Virus record (IMG/VR): IMGVR_UViG_3300025122_000102
Location: 1-29,080 of that record
Length of the DNA: 29,080 nt
DNA from: a virus
Strand: one strand, 5' to 3'
The notes under the pieces are model-generated. The model was not told the origin of the DNA and made no database searches. It saw nothing but the letters and a program-made list of their open reading frames with translations. The translations under genes were made by a program, and so were the position numbers. Shown here in pieces: positions 13,688 to 22,169 of the stretch. Position 1 is the first letter of the stretch. The number at the start of each line of letters is the position of its first letter.

Positions 13688-14295
13688 GTTGTCGTTGTTC
13701 CAGTATATATTCCTTGAAATCTAATTGTCTCTGAAAGGCTATGATAATTTTCTAATTCTCTCCCAACCTCAGTGCAGACCTGAACAGCCAATGTTAGATG
13801 ATCTACCGCATCATCACATCTTCTTATGTGCTCCAATGTCGTAGTTTCAAAGATATTAGGTTTTTTATCATCACGAGTAATCTTATTAATAATAGTTTTC
13901 AAGAGTCTACGCTTTTTCCTAGTAGCTTCTAAATCTTTATTATGTTCAGCTTTACTTTTCTGCATAATTACCTTCATAGTGCCAATAAGATCTACTTCGC
14001 TCCTAAATACGGCGCCTTCTTCTATGGCCTTGGTATAAAGAACCACTAGTTCTGTAGTCACTCGTTGGGCCACAGTCAATTCTGCTTGTTCACTATATTC
14101 CCCATCTTTATCATATTTCTTACGACGCTTAGGATCACGAAGAACTTTGTAGGCAAGATCTACCTCACGAAATTTATTAATATCCCCATCAGGCGTATCT
14201 GGATGATACTGCTTGACCAATCGCCTGTGAGCCGCCTTTATATTGGTCTGAGACGAGTTTCGTCTCACCCCCAGAATTTTATATAGATCAATCAT
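13681..14295 (-). CDS. J-domain (DnaJ-like) co-chaperone protein
   Basis: From ATG 14295 the first 65 residues form a complete J domain: DLYKILGVRRNSSQTNIKAA, the essential HPD at 31-33, and the helix IV end KFREVDLAYKVLRDPKRRKKY. The remaining 140 residues lack the Gly/Phe region, zinc finger or DnaJ C-terminal domain, and are mostly helical with no match. A J domain stimulates DnaK ATPase, so this protein probably directs host DnaK to a phage target, for instance a replication complex as lambda does with DnaJ/DnaK, or blocks host chaperone use. The start overlaps the previous stop by 8 bases. A frame open to 14328 has no ribosome site. Confidence 0.88.
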   Translation of the reverse strand: MIDLYKILGVRRNSSQTNIKAAHRRLVKQYHPDTPDGDINKFREVDLAYKVLRDPKRRKKYDKDGEYSEQAELTVAQRVTTELVVLYTKAIEEGAVFRSEVDLIGTMKVIMQKSKAEHNKDLEATRKKRRLLKTIINKITRDDKKPNIFETTTLEHIRRCDDAVDHLTLAVQVCTEVGRELENYHSLSETIRFQGIYTGTTTTW

Positions 14296-14770
14296 AGGTG
14301 GTAACAGTCCATTCCTTGGATGCCGCATTAAAACTTATGAACCAAGTATGTTTAGAATCATCTTCTGGTAACGACCATACATAGTCAGGAATATCGGCTA
14401 TATCCCACACCCGTTCATAACGATTATCAAGTACAATGGTGCGATCAGATAGATCAACGGTGCAGACAAGATGGTAGCGTTCAGCAATAGTCTCATACTT
14501 ACGACCAGTACCATCGGTAAAGGGTTCCACGGCTACAGTCGTAACATTAATGGCCTCAAGTGGGATGCCAGCTTCACAACAGCCAACAAAGTTTGTCCAA
14601 GCATTACCATCACAATCATCTCTAAATTGCTTATTGCCCCTCACTTCATCCCAATGATCACGCCAATCGTCAGGCATACCAAACTGTTCTTGATCATAAA
14701 CATAGTTTAACAGATCATATACAGTCGCATGAACATCCTCAGCTTTTGACCTAATTTCATCATCATCCAT
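14288..14770 (-). CDS. Transglutaminase-like cysteine protease fold protein
   Basis: A 160-residue protein with the order Cys, His, Asp expected of bacterial transglutaminase-like cysteine proteases: C53 in RDDCDGNAWT, H100 in RYHLVCTVDL, and D115-N116 in IVLDNRYERVWDIADI. Between them lies EAGIPLEAINVTTV, like the G-x-P segment of that family. It may cleave or crosslink a protein, but the substrate is unknown and it might be a structural relative without activity. There is no signal peptide, so it should act in the cytoplasm. ATG 14770 overlaps the upstream TAA by one base (TAATG) and has AAGGA 7 bases upstream. Confidence 0.75.
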   Translation of the reverse strand: MDDDEIRSKAEDVHATVYDLLNYVYDQEQFGMPDDWRDHWDEVRGNKQFRDDCDGNAWTNFVGCCEAGIPLEAINVTTVAVEPFTDGTGRKYETIAERYHLVCTVDLSDRTIVLDNRYERVWDIADIPDYVWSLPEDDSKHTWFISFNAASKEWTVTTYD

Positions 14771-14952
14771 TATCTTTCCTTTGATTTCTCATTCTTACAA
14801 ATCCACTTGTTCCATGTCTCAGCCTTAAAACATTGAAGAGTGTGAGACAACGGTGTCGGGGCGATCTTACCTTTTTCCAGCTTAACTGGCCCATTATTTC
14901 CCGCGCATCCAGCCAAAAACAATGTCAAAACTACTAAAACAATCTGCTTCAT
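14770..14952 (-). CDS. Small lipoprotein in the early module
   Basis: A 60-residue protein with a signal peptide MKQIVLVVLTLFLAGC. The lipobox LAGC puts the acylated Cys at 16, giving a mature 45-residue lipoprotein with Cys41 and Cys52. GGAGG lies 7 bases before the ATG. Its place next to the SNF2 helicase, far from the lysis cassette, makes a spanin role unlikely. Small early phage lipoproteins can act in superinfection exclusion at the envelope; that is only a possibility here. Confidence 0.75.
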   Translation of the reverse strand: MKQIVLVVLTLFLAGCAGNNGPVKLEKGKIAPTPLSHTLQCFKAETWNKWICKNEKSKER

Positions 14953-14983
14953 TTATCTTCCTCCATTAAAGTTACATCAAAAG

Positions 14984-16459
14984 TCATAACCACTCTCTCC
15001 ATTCATCTCCAGTTACAGCGCGGGCAATATTGATCTTAGCCCGAAGGGCATCTATGATCTTTTCATCTACCGTGTCACGGCACACAAGATCAACATACGT
15101 TACGGCTTTATTCTGTCCGATTCTATGGGCTCTGTCCTCAGATTGAAGTCGTTTCTCAAGGTCGTAGTTGTTTGAAAAATAAATGACGGTGGATGCTTCG
15201 GTAAGGGTAATCCCGTAGCCTCCAGTCTGAGTGTTACCAAGGAAGAACCTGACGGACGATCCGGGATCTTGAAAGCTATCGACCGCTGCAACCCTGTCAT
15301 TATCACTTGTGTCGCCGAAATAAGTGACGATGGATTCAGATCCAAACTCAGAAGCAATTGCTCCATGCAATCTAGCAATGTCATATCTATAGTTGGCCCA
15401 GATAATCGCTTTTCCATCAACTTCCTCCAATAACTCCATGAGCTGAGTGAGACGCTCGTTCTTAAATTCCTTTATTCCTTGCTCTTCATCAAGGGATAAA
15501 AAACCACAAGATATCTGATGTAGCCGCAATAATTGAATAATTACACTGGTCGTTGTAGCTTCGCCCTCTTCTAAAATAACAAGGGCCATTTCCTTCATTT
15601 CTTTATACGCTTTCCGCTGTTCAGATGTTAAGTCGAACTCACGACGCATATATATCTTCTCAGGAAGATCCAAACATTCAGCTTTCGTCTTCCGAAAGCT
15701 GAAATCCTTCAGCAGTTCCTGCAATTCCTCCACGTTCTTAAAACCAGTAACCTGATCAAAAGTACGTCCACCATAATTTCTCGGTTCTAGTTTCGCATAG
15801 CGCCTACGAAATCCATAATATGAAGAGTGTCCGAGAAGGTGGGGATTGAGAAATTCACATTGCGTATATACATCAAGCGGGGACTTAGTAACAGGGGAGC
15901 CGGTTAAAACTCTCCGGTATCTCGATAGCGGACCTAGCTTCACCGCAGCTTTAGTTCTCTTTGCCTTTGGATTCTTTATAGTGGTGCTTTCATCAATCAC
16001 GGTCATAACATTACGAGAGTTTAAGAACGCCTTAATTGCCTTAATGCCTTCATTCTTCCTGCCGAGGACCTGCATCACTTGGTCGATGTTTATAACGAAG
16101 ATACATAGCTTACTCGCTGCATCTTCGCTAAACAACGCGTTTATCTCGTCCTTTTTGGCCACTGTGAGCTTACCCCAGGTCGCCACCTTAAGCGGGATGT
16201 GGTCTGGCATGTGTATATCTATCTCACCCCCCGGCTTGGTCCAGTTACGATAGACACCCTTTGGGGCAATAATAAGCAGACCTTCTATATTACCCGCATC
16301 GAAGAGCATAGCAGCATTATCTATCACCACCTTGGACTTGCCGGTTCCCATCTCCATAAAAAGGGCATATTCCAGCTTTTGCCAAGATTGTTCTAGGGCT
16401 TCGACCTGATGCTCGTAAGGTTCAGTCTTGAACACATAGGAAAAGTCGCCTATTCGCAT
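14984..16459 (-). CDS. SNF2-family SF2 helicase/ATPase
   Basis: A double-stranded DNA translocase-type ATPase of 491 residues. Motifs in order: YEHQ (Q motif, Q18), MEMGTGKSKV (Walker A, 36-45), IIAPKGVYRNW (Ia), VIDESTTIKN with D156-E157 (motif II, DEST in place of DEAH), LTGSPV (185-190), GGYGITLTEAS (V) and QSEDRAHRIGQ (VI, about 439-449). All are intact. Phage SNF2 proteins are thought to remodel protein-DNA complexes or assist recombination and replication. ATG 16459 was chosen over ATGs further upstream because AAGGG lies 10 bases before it and the promoter -10 box at 16490-16495 is upstream; the longer forms would start inside or before that promoter. Confidence 0.93.
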   Translation of the reverse strand: MRIGDFSYVFKTEPYEHQVEALEQSWQKLEYALFMEMGTGKSKVVIDNAAMLFDAGNIEGLLIIAPKGVYRNWTKPGGEIDIHMPDHIPLKVATWGKLTVAKKDEINALFSEDAASKLCIFVINIDQVMQVLGRKNEGIKAIKAFLNSRNVMTVIDESTTIKNPKAKRTKAAVKLGPLSRYRRVLTGSPVTKSPLDVYTQCEFLNPHLLGHSSYYGFRRRYAKLEPRNYGGRTFDQVTGFKNVEELQELLKDFSFRKTKAECLDLPEKIYMRREFDLTSEQRKAYKEMKEMALVILEEGEATTTSVIIQLLRLHQISCGFLSLDEEQGIKEFKNERLTQLMELLEEVDGKAIIWANYRYDIARLHGAIASEFGSESIVTYFGDTSDNDRVAAVDSFQDPGSSVRFFLGNTQTGGYGITLTEASTVIYFSNNYDLEKRLQSEDRAHRIGQNKAVTYVDLVCRDTVDEKIIDALRAKINIARAVTGDEWREWL

Positions 16460-16489
16460 ACGATATGTCCCTTTCTTATTTCTAAGCAT

Positions 16490-16519
16490 ATTATAGGCCC
16501 ATAGGTACAAAGAGAACAA
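16490..16519 (-). promoter_or_regulatory. Putative sigma70 promoter of the replication module
   Basis: On the minus strand TTGTTC (16519-16514), matching the TTG of a -35 box, is 18 bases before a perfect TATAAT (16495-16490). Transcription would begin near 16483, about 24 bases before ATG 16459. It lies next to the CCAATAC array, which ends 21 bases upstream of the -35 box, so a protein bound there could control it. Confidence 0.5.
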
Positions 16520-16539
16520 CAGGATTTTTGTAATACGAG

Positions 16540-16747
16540 CCAATACCTACCAATACTCATCCAATACATCATTAAGCCTTTAATTATAAAGGCTTAAACT
16601 TCGGGTATTGGTGTATTGGCAGTATTGGCTATACCGGAGGATCTCGATCGATTTTTTGGTGGCAATATGCCAATACCAATACATATTGCTTCAAGCCTTT
16701 GTTATTAAAGGCACAATGATGTATTGGCTGTTATTGGCAACCAATAC
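16540..16747. repeat. CCAATAC iteron-like array with two palindromes (origin or operator)
   Basis: A 208-base intergenic stretch holds ten exact copies of CCAATAC: six on the plus strand at 16540, 16550, 16561, 16670, 16676 and 16741, and four as GTATTGG at 16605, 16613, 16622 and 16721, plus near copies such as TTATTGG at 16731. Two palindromes, AAGCCTTT-N6-AAAGGCTT (16574-16595) and GCCTTT-N6-AAAGGC (16695-16712), each lie between a CCAATACA and a later GTATTGG, so the region reads as a duplicated unit. By chance about 3.5 copies are expected in the whole window. Iterons around an AT-rich dyad are typical of replication origins; a multi-site operator for the adjacent promoter is the alternative. 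Confidence 0.85.
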
Positions 16748-16749
16748 CT

Positions 16750-19623
16750 TTAACGTGTTTTTAGAAGTTTTTTCTTCAGAACAGGGTCATTTTCTACATT
16801 TTTAAGTAGAGCTTTTATTCGCTTATTATCAAGCGCCACATCATCGACAGACCCGGAATGAATGCTTTCTCCCATGGATGAACCTAGAATAGCTTGCCAT
16901 ATTTTAGACTTTTCTGTGGTCGTAATTGCCCGAGCAGCCGAATTTAAAAGCTGAGGATCTAGCACAACATTCATTAAAGTGCCGGCCTGTACTTCAGCTC
17001 TTTTGGCTCCGATAACCCGGATAGCGAAACTTTTATGATCCAGTGGCCCGAAGGCAACTTTCCTTATGGTATTGATCCAGGGATCGTTGGTGTTCCTCAC
17101 TTTACCAGGGCTGCGAGCTAGAATTACCGCCGCACGACGAAGCCGCTTGAGGTTGCCGACATACTCTTTACCGTATAGAGTTTCAAGTTTTCTTACTTGA
17201 CTATCGTTATCTAAAATCCGATTAAGTTTGAAGAAGCTGACTGTCTGACGCTCCAAAGTGGGGTCAAATTCAGTTATATCAGATTTAAGACGTTTAAGTC
17301 CAGCATTTTTGAACATTTCCCATTCCTGAGGGAATTTTTTAAGTGCTCTTTTAAGATGAGCGACGCTGTCTGCATTCTTCCATGCGGCTTCAAATATCTG
17401 ATCTGAATCCATCTTACGATATTTGGCTCCAACTGCCTTTTTCATAGCCTTATCAAATAAAATCTTTCGCTTTGTAAGCCCTTCAGCAACCTGCTTTCTA
17501 TTTTTTGATGTTTGCAAAGTAGCGATTTCGTCTGGGTTTAAGTATCGCTTAAGAACATGTTTTCTTTCATCCATCCATTTGGTTGCGGCTTTCGTATTTA
17601 TTTTTCCATTTCCAGTAATATGAAGGCGTGAGAATTCCTCAAAGATGCCGTCCTTTATGGCCCGCAATTCGTTGATATATTTTCCATCGCCCAGAACTCG
17701 CATGGTTTCTCTAGCAAAAGTATCATGTGTTTTGTCTGGTCCAAATATTGAACTAAACACTTTCTCCCCTGAAATTACAGGTCGACCATTTTTATATCTT
17801 ATCAGTTTTCCAGCCATTCCCTCAGAAAGACGCTCTTTTTCTTTAAAGTATCGGTCTTCAAGATCTAGATGTTTCTTTTGAAGTTCTGGACTCATTTGTT
17901 CAAGCTGACGAGTGCGAGTGTCCATTGCAGCTTCTTTGATTTTTCTAAGTGGCTCCCTGAGTTGAGCAGATGTAATCCCAGTATTCACATCTCGTTCTGC
18001 TCGTTTAACTTGAGAAAGAAGACGCTGAATTGATCCATAGCTTTTGAATGCTGGGGCCTCATACTGGCCACCAGAAGGAGTACTAGCCTGTCTGGAAGTA
18101 CCTGATTTGAGACTTTCAAAAAGCGCACGGTCTTGTTCAGAAAGACCTTTTAAAATATCATCATCTAAAACCTCTAATTCTTTTTTTGCAAGCTTATATA
18201 GAGGATCAGTATTAAATTTTCGGCCTCCAACTTCGTCAGCCAAGGCTTGATATTCTTTTTCATATTTTTTAAGAAAGTCTCGATATTCCTTTTCAGGAGC
18301 ATAGCGAACTCTATCCCCAGCAAATTCAGTGCTGGCTCTAGCTCCTGCTTTTTGCTGAACAGCTAAATCGGCCTGATCCATTTGGTCGATGCCTTTGCCA
18401 ACCCTATTTGCCATAGTACGCTCGGCCTGTTCACCTTGAGCGCCTACTGCTTTCCCCACAGCCGATCCTGCTTGATAGGTGGGAATAGTTCCTGTTCCTA
18501 CCCGCTTATTAGTTTCGTCTAACATAGCAGTTAGAGCAGATTCATTTCCTTCATAACTTTCTCTAACGGCTTTATGACCCAGTAAACCTCTATTCTTAGC
18601 AAGTTGATCTAAAGCCTCCATAAATTGAGGATCGTCCAATAGACGAGCGCTATCAGGGTTAAATCGTTCGGTCCTACCCGCCTGAGCCAGAAAGTCATTA
18701 ACTTCCTTCACAATGCCAGGGAGTTCTAGTTTATTAGATCGTAAATAATTCCAAGCGTTTTTAAATCTTTTTCTAAGCGGTACTGATACATTATGACTAA
18801 TCCAAGGCAAGCCGACCTTCTTAGCAGTATTATCCTCAGATTTAAAGGCGTCTACAGCCCCTTTCAGAGTTCTCTTTTTTGGATCCCCCAATGCGAGTGC
18901 TCTATCAACTACATCTGTTGGAACACGCTTTCCTCGTGCATAGGCCAGACCCTTTTTCCCAAGGTCTCCTACTCCTCGCATCGCCGCCGCGCCCGCGACA
19001 CCGTAGGCTCCCGCTATGGGAGAATCTTTTAGCAGGCGGTCAGCAGTTTCTTCAGGTGTAAGATGTTCTTGTTCTTTAAATACGTCTTTCGCCACCGTTT
19101 GCCGTAAAGCTTCGCCCCCAGTTCCTCCAGCGAAAATTCCTCCTCCAGATTTCAATCTTTCTTTCAACCAGTCTGTAGAGCGTTTTGGATTTTTGAGCTT
19201 AAGCTTCTTGGAAATGATATAGCCAAGGGCTTCGCCTACCATGGCACCCGTTTCACCGATCATTTCAGCTAGATCACCCCAATCTATGCCCGGAGGGTTG
19301 ATGGTGTTCCATTGAGTGTCTTGAGGAGTGCGGAATAGCATCTTCCCACCCTTTGGATCAATCTTAAATTCTGCCTGCTCCGTAGTGTCCAGCTTCTTCA
19401 TCGTGTTAAAGAGGCGATCCTCAGAGCGCCCAGAGAACTGAAGACGTGACCCTGCGGGCGCTCCTTCTGTTTGGATACCTCTCTTTTCCAGGCGCTGTTC
19501 TTCGTAGTCGCCAGTTACGAAGTCTATCCCTTTATCGATAAGACTTCGTGTATCGTTGGGGTCGTCTTGAGCTCGAAACGCCTCTTGCTCTTTTATTAGG
19601 GCTTCTAATTCTTCATCAGTCAT
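16750..19623 (-). CDS. Large virion protein, probably an ejected internal protein
   Basis: A 957-residue protein ending directly at the CCAATAC array. It is acidic at the start (MTDEELEALIKEQEAF), has Gly/Ala-rich amphipathic stretches between about 118 and 245 (MVGEALGYIISKKLK, GGGIFAGGTGGEAL, GAYGVAGAAAMRGVG), and then is almost entirely charged helix, with long Lys/Glu/Arg-rich coiled-coil regions. No enzymatic motif is visible. Size, composition and position at the end of the structural genes fit the large internal virion proteins that podoviruses inject with their DNA. AAGG lies 8 bases before ATG 19623. The identity is inferred from context. Confidence 0.7.
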   Translation of the reverse strand: MTDEELEALIKEQEAFRAQDDPNDTRSLIDKGIDFVTGDYEEQRLEKRGIQTEGAPAGSRLQFSGRSEDRLFNTMKKLDTTEQAEFKIDPKGGKMLFRTPQDTQWNTINPPGIDWGDLAEMIGETGAMVGEALGYIISKKLKLKNPKRSTDWLKERLKSGGGIFAGGTGGEALRQTVAKDVFKEQEHLTPEETADRLLKDSPIAGAYGVAGAAAMRGVGDLGKKGLAYARGKRVPTDVVDRALALGDPKKRTLKGAVDAFKSEDNTAKKVGLPWISHNVSVPLRKRFKNAWNYLRSNKLELPGIVKEVNDFLAQAGRTERFNPDSARLLDDPQFMEALDQLAKNRGLLGHKAVRESYEGNESALTAMLDETNKRVGTGTIPTYQAGSAVGKAVGAQGEQAERTMANRVGKGIDQMDQADLAVQQKAGARASTEFAGDRVRYAPEKEYRDFLKKYEKEYQALADEVGGRKFNTDPLYKLAKKELEVLDDDILKGLSEQDRALFESLKSGTSRQASTPSGGQYEAPAFKSYGSIQRLLSQVKRAERDVNTGITSAQLREPLRKIKEAAMDTRTRQLEQMSPELQKKHLDLEDRYFKEKERLSEGMAGKLIRYKNGRPVISGEKVFSSIFGPDKTHDTFARETMRVLGDGKYINELRAIKDGIFEEFSRLHITGNGKINTKAATKWMDERKHVLKRYLNPDEIATLQTSKNRKQVAEGLTKRKILFDKAMKKAVGAKYRKMDSDQIFEAAWKNADSVAHLKRALKKFPQEWEMFKNAGLKRLKSDITEFDPTLERQTVSFFKLNRILDNDSQVRKLETLYGKEYVGNLKRLRRAAVILARSPGKVRNTNDPWINTIRKVAFGPLDHKSFAIRVIGAKRAEVQAGTLMNVVLDPQLLNSAARAITTTEKSKIWQAILGSSMGESIHSGSVDDVALDNKRIKALLKNVENDPVLKKKLLKTR

Positions 19624-19632
19624 AGTTAGACC

Positions 19633-21225
19633 TTACTCTTTTAGATGACTGTAGTTTTTCCTGATAGCATTGTAGATATTGGTTCTCTTACGGATCGAAC
19701 TACCAGGGGCAGAACTCCTAACTTGATCAGGAGTAATGCCACGAATATAGGATCGCAGTTCAAGAAAGTTATTATCTCGCTGCTGCTTTAATTCTTCTAT
19801 CTGTTCTGCCACTCGGAGACTTTCCCGGCTTTCTGGAAGATCTTTTCCATAAGCCGTGCTTTCTACTCTTTTAAGAGCAGCTTCACCATCCTTGAGATTG
19901 ATCATAAAGCCCTTAAAAAGTCCTTCAGAAATGCGGGCATTGGATACTTCGTCCAATCCAAGGCTGGGCAGCATTTGAAGAATGATATTTAAATCCTTAT
20001 TAGACGGATTATGACCAAAGGCTTTAGTCGCTAAAATAGATTGAGCAAGAGTATTAGTCTGAGCTCGAATAAATTCTCTATCGGACAATTTACCAAGATC
20101 TTCAAATCCAAGTTTTTTCATAACTTTTGGAAGATCAAACCCGGCAACCGTAGACAGACTTTCCCAAGCCGTCAGAGTTTCAACTCCTCCACCCGTGGCC
20201 GCTCCTGAATTAATCTGCTTAGACAATGAAACTACGGCTCGCATCGGCTTCATGCTGCCGAGACCAACTTTTATCTGCTCTGCTGCTCGTTTGTTTAGTG
20301 TATCAAGCGCAAACTCTCTGCCTTTGCCTTTAGCCTTATTAAGGATCTTAGCAAGTTTAATTGTATCACTGTCCCCAGTATTGATATGAAGAGCCTTGTT
20401 TAATTCCAATTTACGAAGAAGTTTAGCTTCCTTGGAATTTTCATTAAGCCCCAGTCTCTTTATTTGCTCATCAACCGTGCGCTCAATCCACTGAGTTGGT
20501 TCTGGGTGTTTTCTTGCAAAGGTTTCTCGCATCTTTGTATTGTGTTCTTCGCTTCCCGGCTTAAGATCCGGATACATATCGTCTACTTCTTTACGAATAT
20601 TGGATCGAAGATCCTTATCAGGATGTAGCGCCCTATAGACTTCTTGATATTTTTTCTGATATCCGGGATCTCCCCGCTTTAATTCGAATCCATTTACAAT
20701 TTTTTCGATATTAGAAATTGATCCTCTATTGGCTTTGGCCAATCGGGCCTTGGCGGCGGTATCCTTGATGTCGAGTTCTCGGCCTTTCTGCAGAGCGTCC
20801 TGATAGCCTTTGGCGAAGGTCTTGGTGCCGGTGCCTAGGGAGCCGAAAAAAGTGCCTCCTGGCTTTCCAGCAGCTTCCATCATCGCGCCACCACCGCGCA
20901 AAAGGTTCAAATTGAAGTCTCTGGTCTTCCATATCGGTATATTTTGCTGCCCCGTGGGTGCCTGCGGGGGTGCCTGCGGGGGCATGGGTGCCCGCGGGGG
21001 CGGCAAAGCGCCCTGGGGGGCGCCCTGGGGGGCTGGCGGGGGCGGCAATGCGGGCCGGGGGGCCGGGGGGCCGGGGGGCGCACTCGATGTGCCGGGTACA
21101 CCGGGACCAGTTTGAGGCGCGGGAGGACCAGCCGGAGCATTTTGAGGCGGGAGCATAGCCATCTGCTTCTGCTGAGGATACAGAAACTCATTGTCATTAT
21201 ACCGCATGGACTCTTGATCGTACAT
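19633..21225 (-). CDS. Proline-rich virion protein, probably internal or ejected
   Basis: A 530-residue protein. Residues 24-95 are a low-complexity Pro/Ala/Gly/Gln segment with repeats such as PPQAPPQAP and PQGAPQGA, unlikely to fold. The rest is helical and charged, with EKIVNGFELKRGDPGYQKKY and SEEHNTKMRETFARKHPEP, and no known catalytic motif. Disordered Pro-rich tails followed by helical bodies occur in proteins that must pass the phage tail channel. AGGA lies 9 bases before ATG 21225 and an 8-base gap separates it from the gene on either side. I do not recognise a family. Confidence 0.65.
   Translation of the reverse strand: MYDQESMRYNDNEFLYPQQKQMAMLPPQNAPAGPPAPQTGPGVPGTSSAPPGPPAPRPALPPPPAPQGAPQGALPPPRAPMPPQAPPQAPTGQQNIPIWKTRDFNLNLLRGGGAMMEAAGKPGGTFFGSLGTGTKTFAKGYQDALQKGRELDIKDTAAKARLAKANRGSISNIEKIVNGFELKRGDPGYQKKYQEVYRALHPDKDLRSNIRKEVDDMYPDLKPGSEEHNTKMRETFARKHPEPTQWIERTVDEQIKRLGLNENSKEAKLLRKLELNKALHINTGDSDTIKLAKILNKAKGKGREFALDTLNKRAAEQIKVGLGSMKPMRAVVSLSKQINSGAATGGGVETLTAWESLSTVAGFDLPKVMKKLGFEDLGKLSDREFIRAQTNTLAQSILATKAFGHNPSNKDLNIILQMLPSLGLDEVSNARISEGLFKGFMINLKDGEAALKRVESTAYGKDLPESRESLRVAEQIEELKQQRDNNFLELRSYIRGITPDQVRSSAPGSSIRKRTNIYNAIRKNYSHLKE
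20945..21080 (+). repeat. G-run tandem repeat tract on the non-coding strand
   Basis: The plus strand carries more than ten runs of 4-6 G, built from short tandem repeats, including TGCCTGCGGGGG twice in a row and CGCCCTGGGGGG twice. They encode the Pro-rich segment on the minus strand. Several neighbouring G runs could form a G-quadruplex in the template strand. It is the most G-skewed part of the window. Confidence 0.7.
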
Positions 21226-21233
21226 GTCAGTTC

Positions 21234-22169
21234 CTATGGTTTATTAAGCAGATTATATCCACCAACGAGACCAGCCAAGGCCCCACCTACCTGACCGAGT
21301 GCAGAGGCTCCTTGGCCCGTGGTGTATCCAGAAGTGTTTTTGAATGTCTGCTGATTATAAGGCACTCCAGACAAAGCACCTGTCAGCCAATTCAATTGCT
21401 CATATGGATACTGCTGCTGACGCTGGAAGTCCTCATAAGCGAGACCGAGGCCTTGTTGTTCAAGATCTTGCTGTTGCTGACCAATTTCTTGAAGAGCCTG
21501 GGCATCCTGCAGACCGAGAGCCTGCCGAGTACTTCCAAGCTGAGCGTACTGATTTGCTAGATCTCCTTGGAGATTTGCTGATTGCAATTGTCTGGTCTTA
21601 TCGGCACTAAACATTGACTGAGCATTGTTGTAAGCGTCATATTGACCTCGAGCAATAACATCCCCGAGAGCAAAGTTACGGTTACGTTCGTTTTCCGCTT
21701 CTACTAGTCCATGACGATTGCCACCGAAAGCGCCTGCATTCACGGCAGAGGCAGCCTCTGCAATTCTTTGTTGATCAAACTGTCGATTCATTTCACGAGT
21801 AACAATGTCCGTAACATTTTGCTGATACGGATTCATATATTGATCCGCAGCATCCTGACTCCAAGGAGTAGCTCCTTCAGCAGTTCCAAAGAAAGCGTTA
21901 TTTGCAGAAGTGGTCGCATCTGCTAAATAAGGACTCCAGGTTCCAGCAGTGCCCCGCACTCCTTCAAATGCGCCCTGTTGATCCTGATTAAAGTCCGCCA
22001 TTCGGTTCTGGTCGTACATCTGATATGGAGTATTGGCAAGGGCTGATGAACTGGCAAAGATATCCTGACCTGCCTGACTTACCCATTCTGGAAGTTGAGT
22101 ACCACCCAGAACATTAGAAGCCGCTGGAAGAGTGGTGGTGGTTGGTTGAAAGATATCACCTATTGCCAT
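21234..22169 (-). CDS. Gln/Ala-rich internal virion protein
   Basis: A 311-residue protein rich in Gln, Ala, Asn and Gly. It has QYMNPYQQNVTDIVTREMNR, then AASAVNAGAFGGNRHGLVEA, a pattern I associate with phage internal or ejection proteins, and a long helical run LQDAQALQEIGQQQQDLEQQ. The C-terminus is Gly-rich (LGQVGGALAGLVGGYNLL), possibly membrane-active. There is no signal peptide. ATG 22169 overlaps the previous stop by one base (TAATG) and has AAGGA about 8 bases upstream. With the two larger neighbours it probably forms the ejected set. Confidence 0.7.
   Translation of the reverse strand: MAIGDIFQPTTTTLPAASNVLGGTQLPEWVSQAGQDIFASSSALANTPYQMYDQNRMADFNQDQQGAFEGVRGTAGTWSPYLADATTSANNAFFGTAEGATPWSQDAADQYMNPYQQNVTDIVTREMNRQFDQQRIAEAASAVNAGAFGGNRHGLVEAENERNRNFALGDVIARGQYDAYNNAQSMFSADKTRQLQSANLQGDLANQYAQLGSTRQALGLQDAQALQEIGQQQQDLEQQGLGLAYEDFQRQQQYPYEQLNWLTGALSGVPYNQQTFKNTSGYTTGQGASALGQVGGALAGLVGGYNLLNKP

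Noticed and set aside
14770-14952. o-spanin of the lysis system
   Set aside because: It is 11 kb from the endolysin, in the replication module, with no membrane partner beside it.
16540-16747. CRISPR array
   Set aside because: Repeats are only 7 bases, occur in both orientations and have irregular spacing of 6-50 bases; no cas genes.
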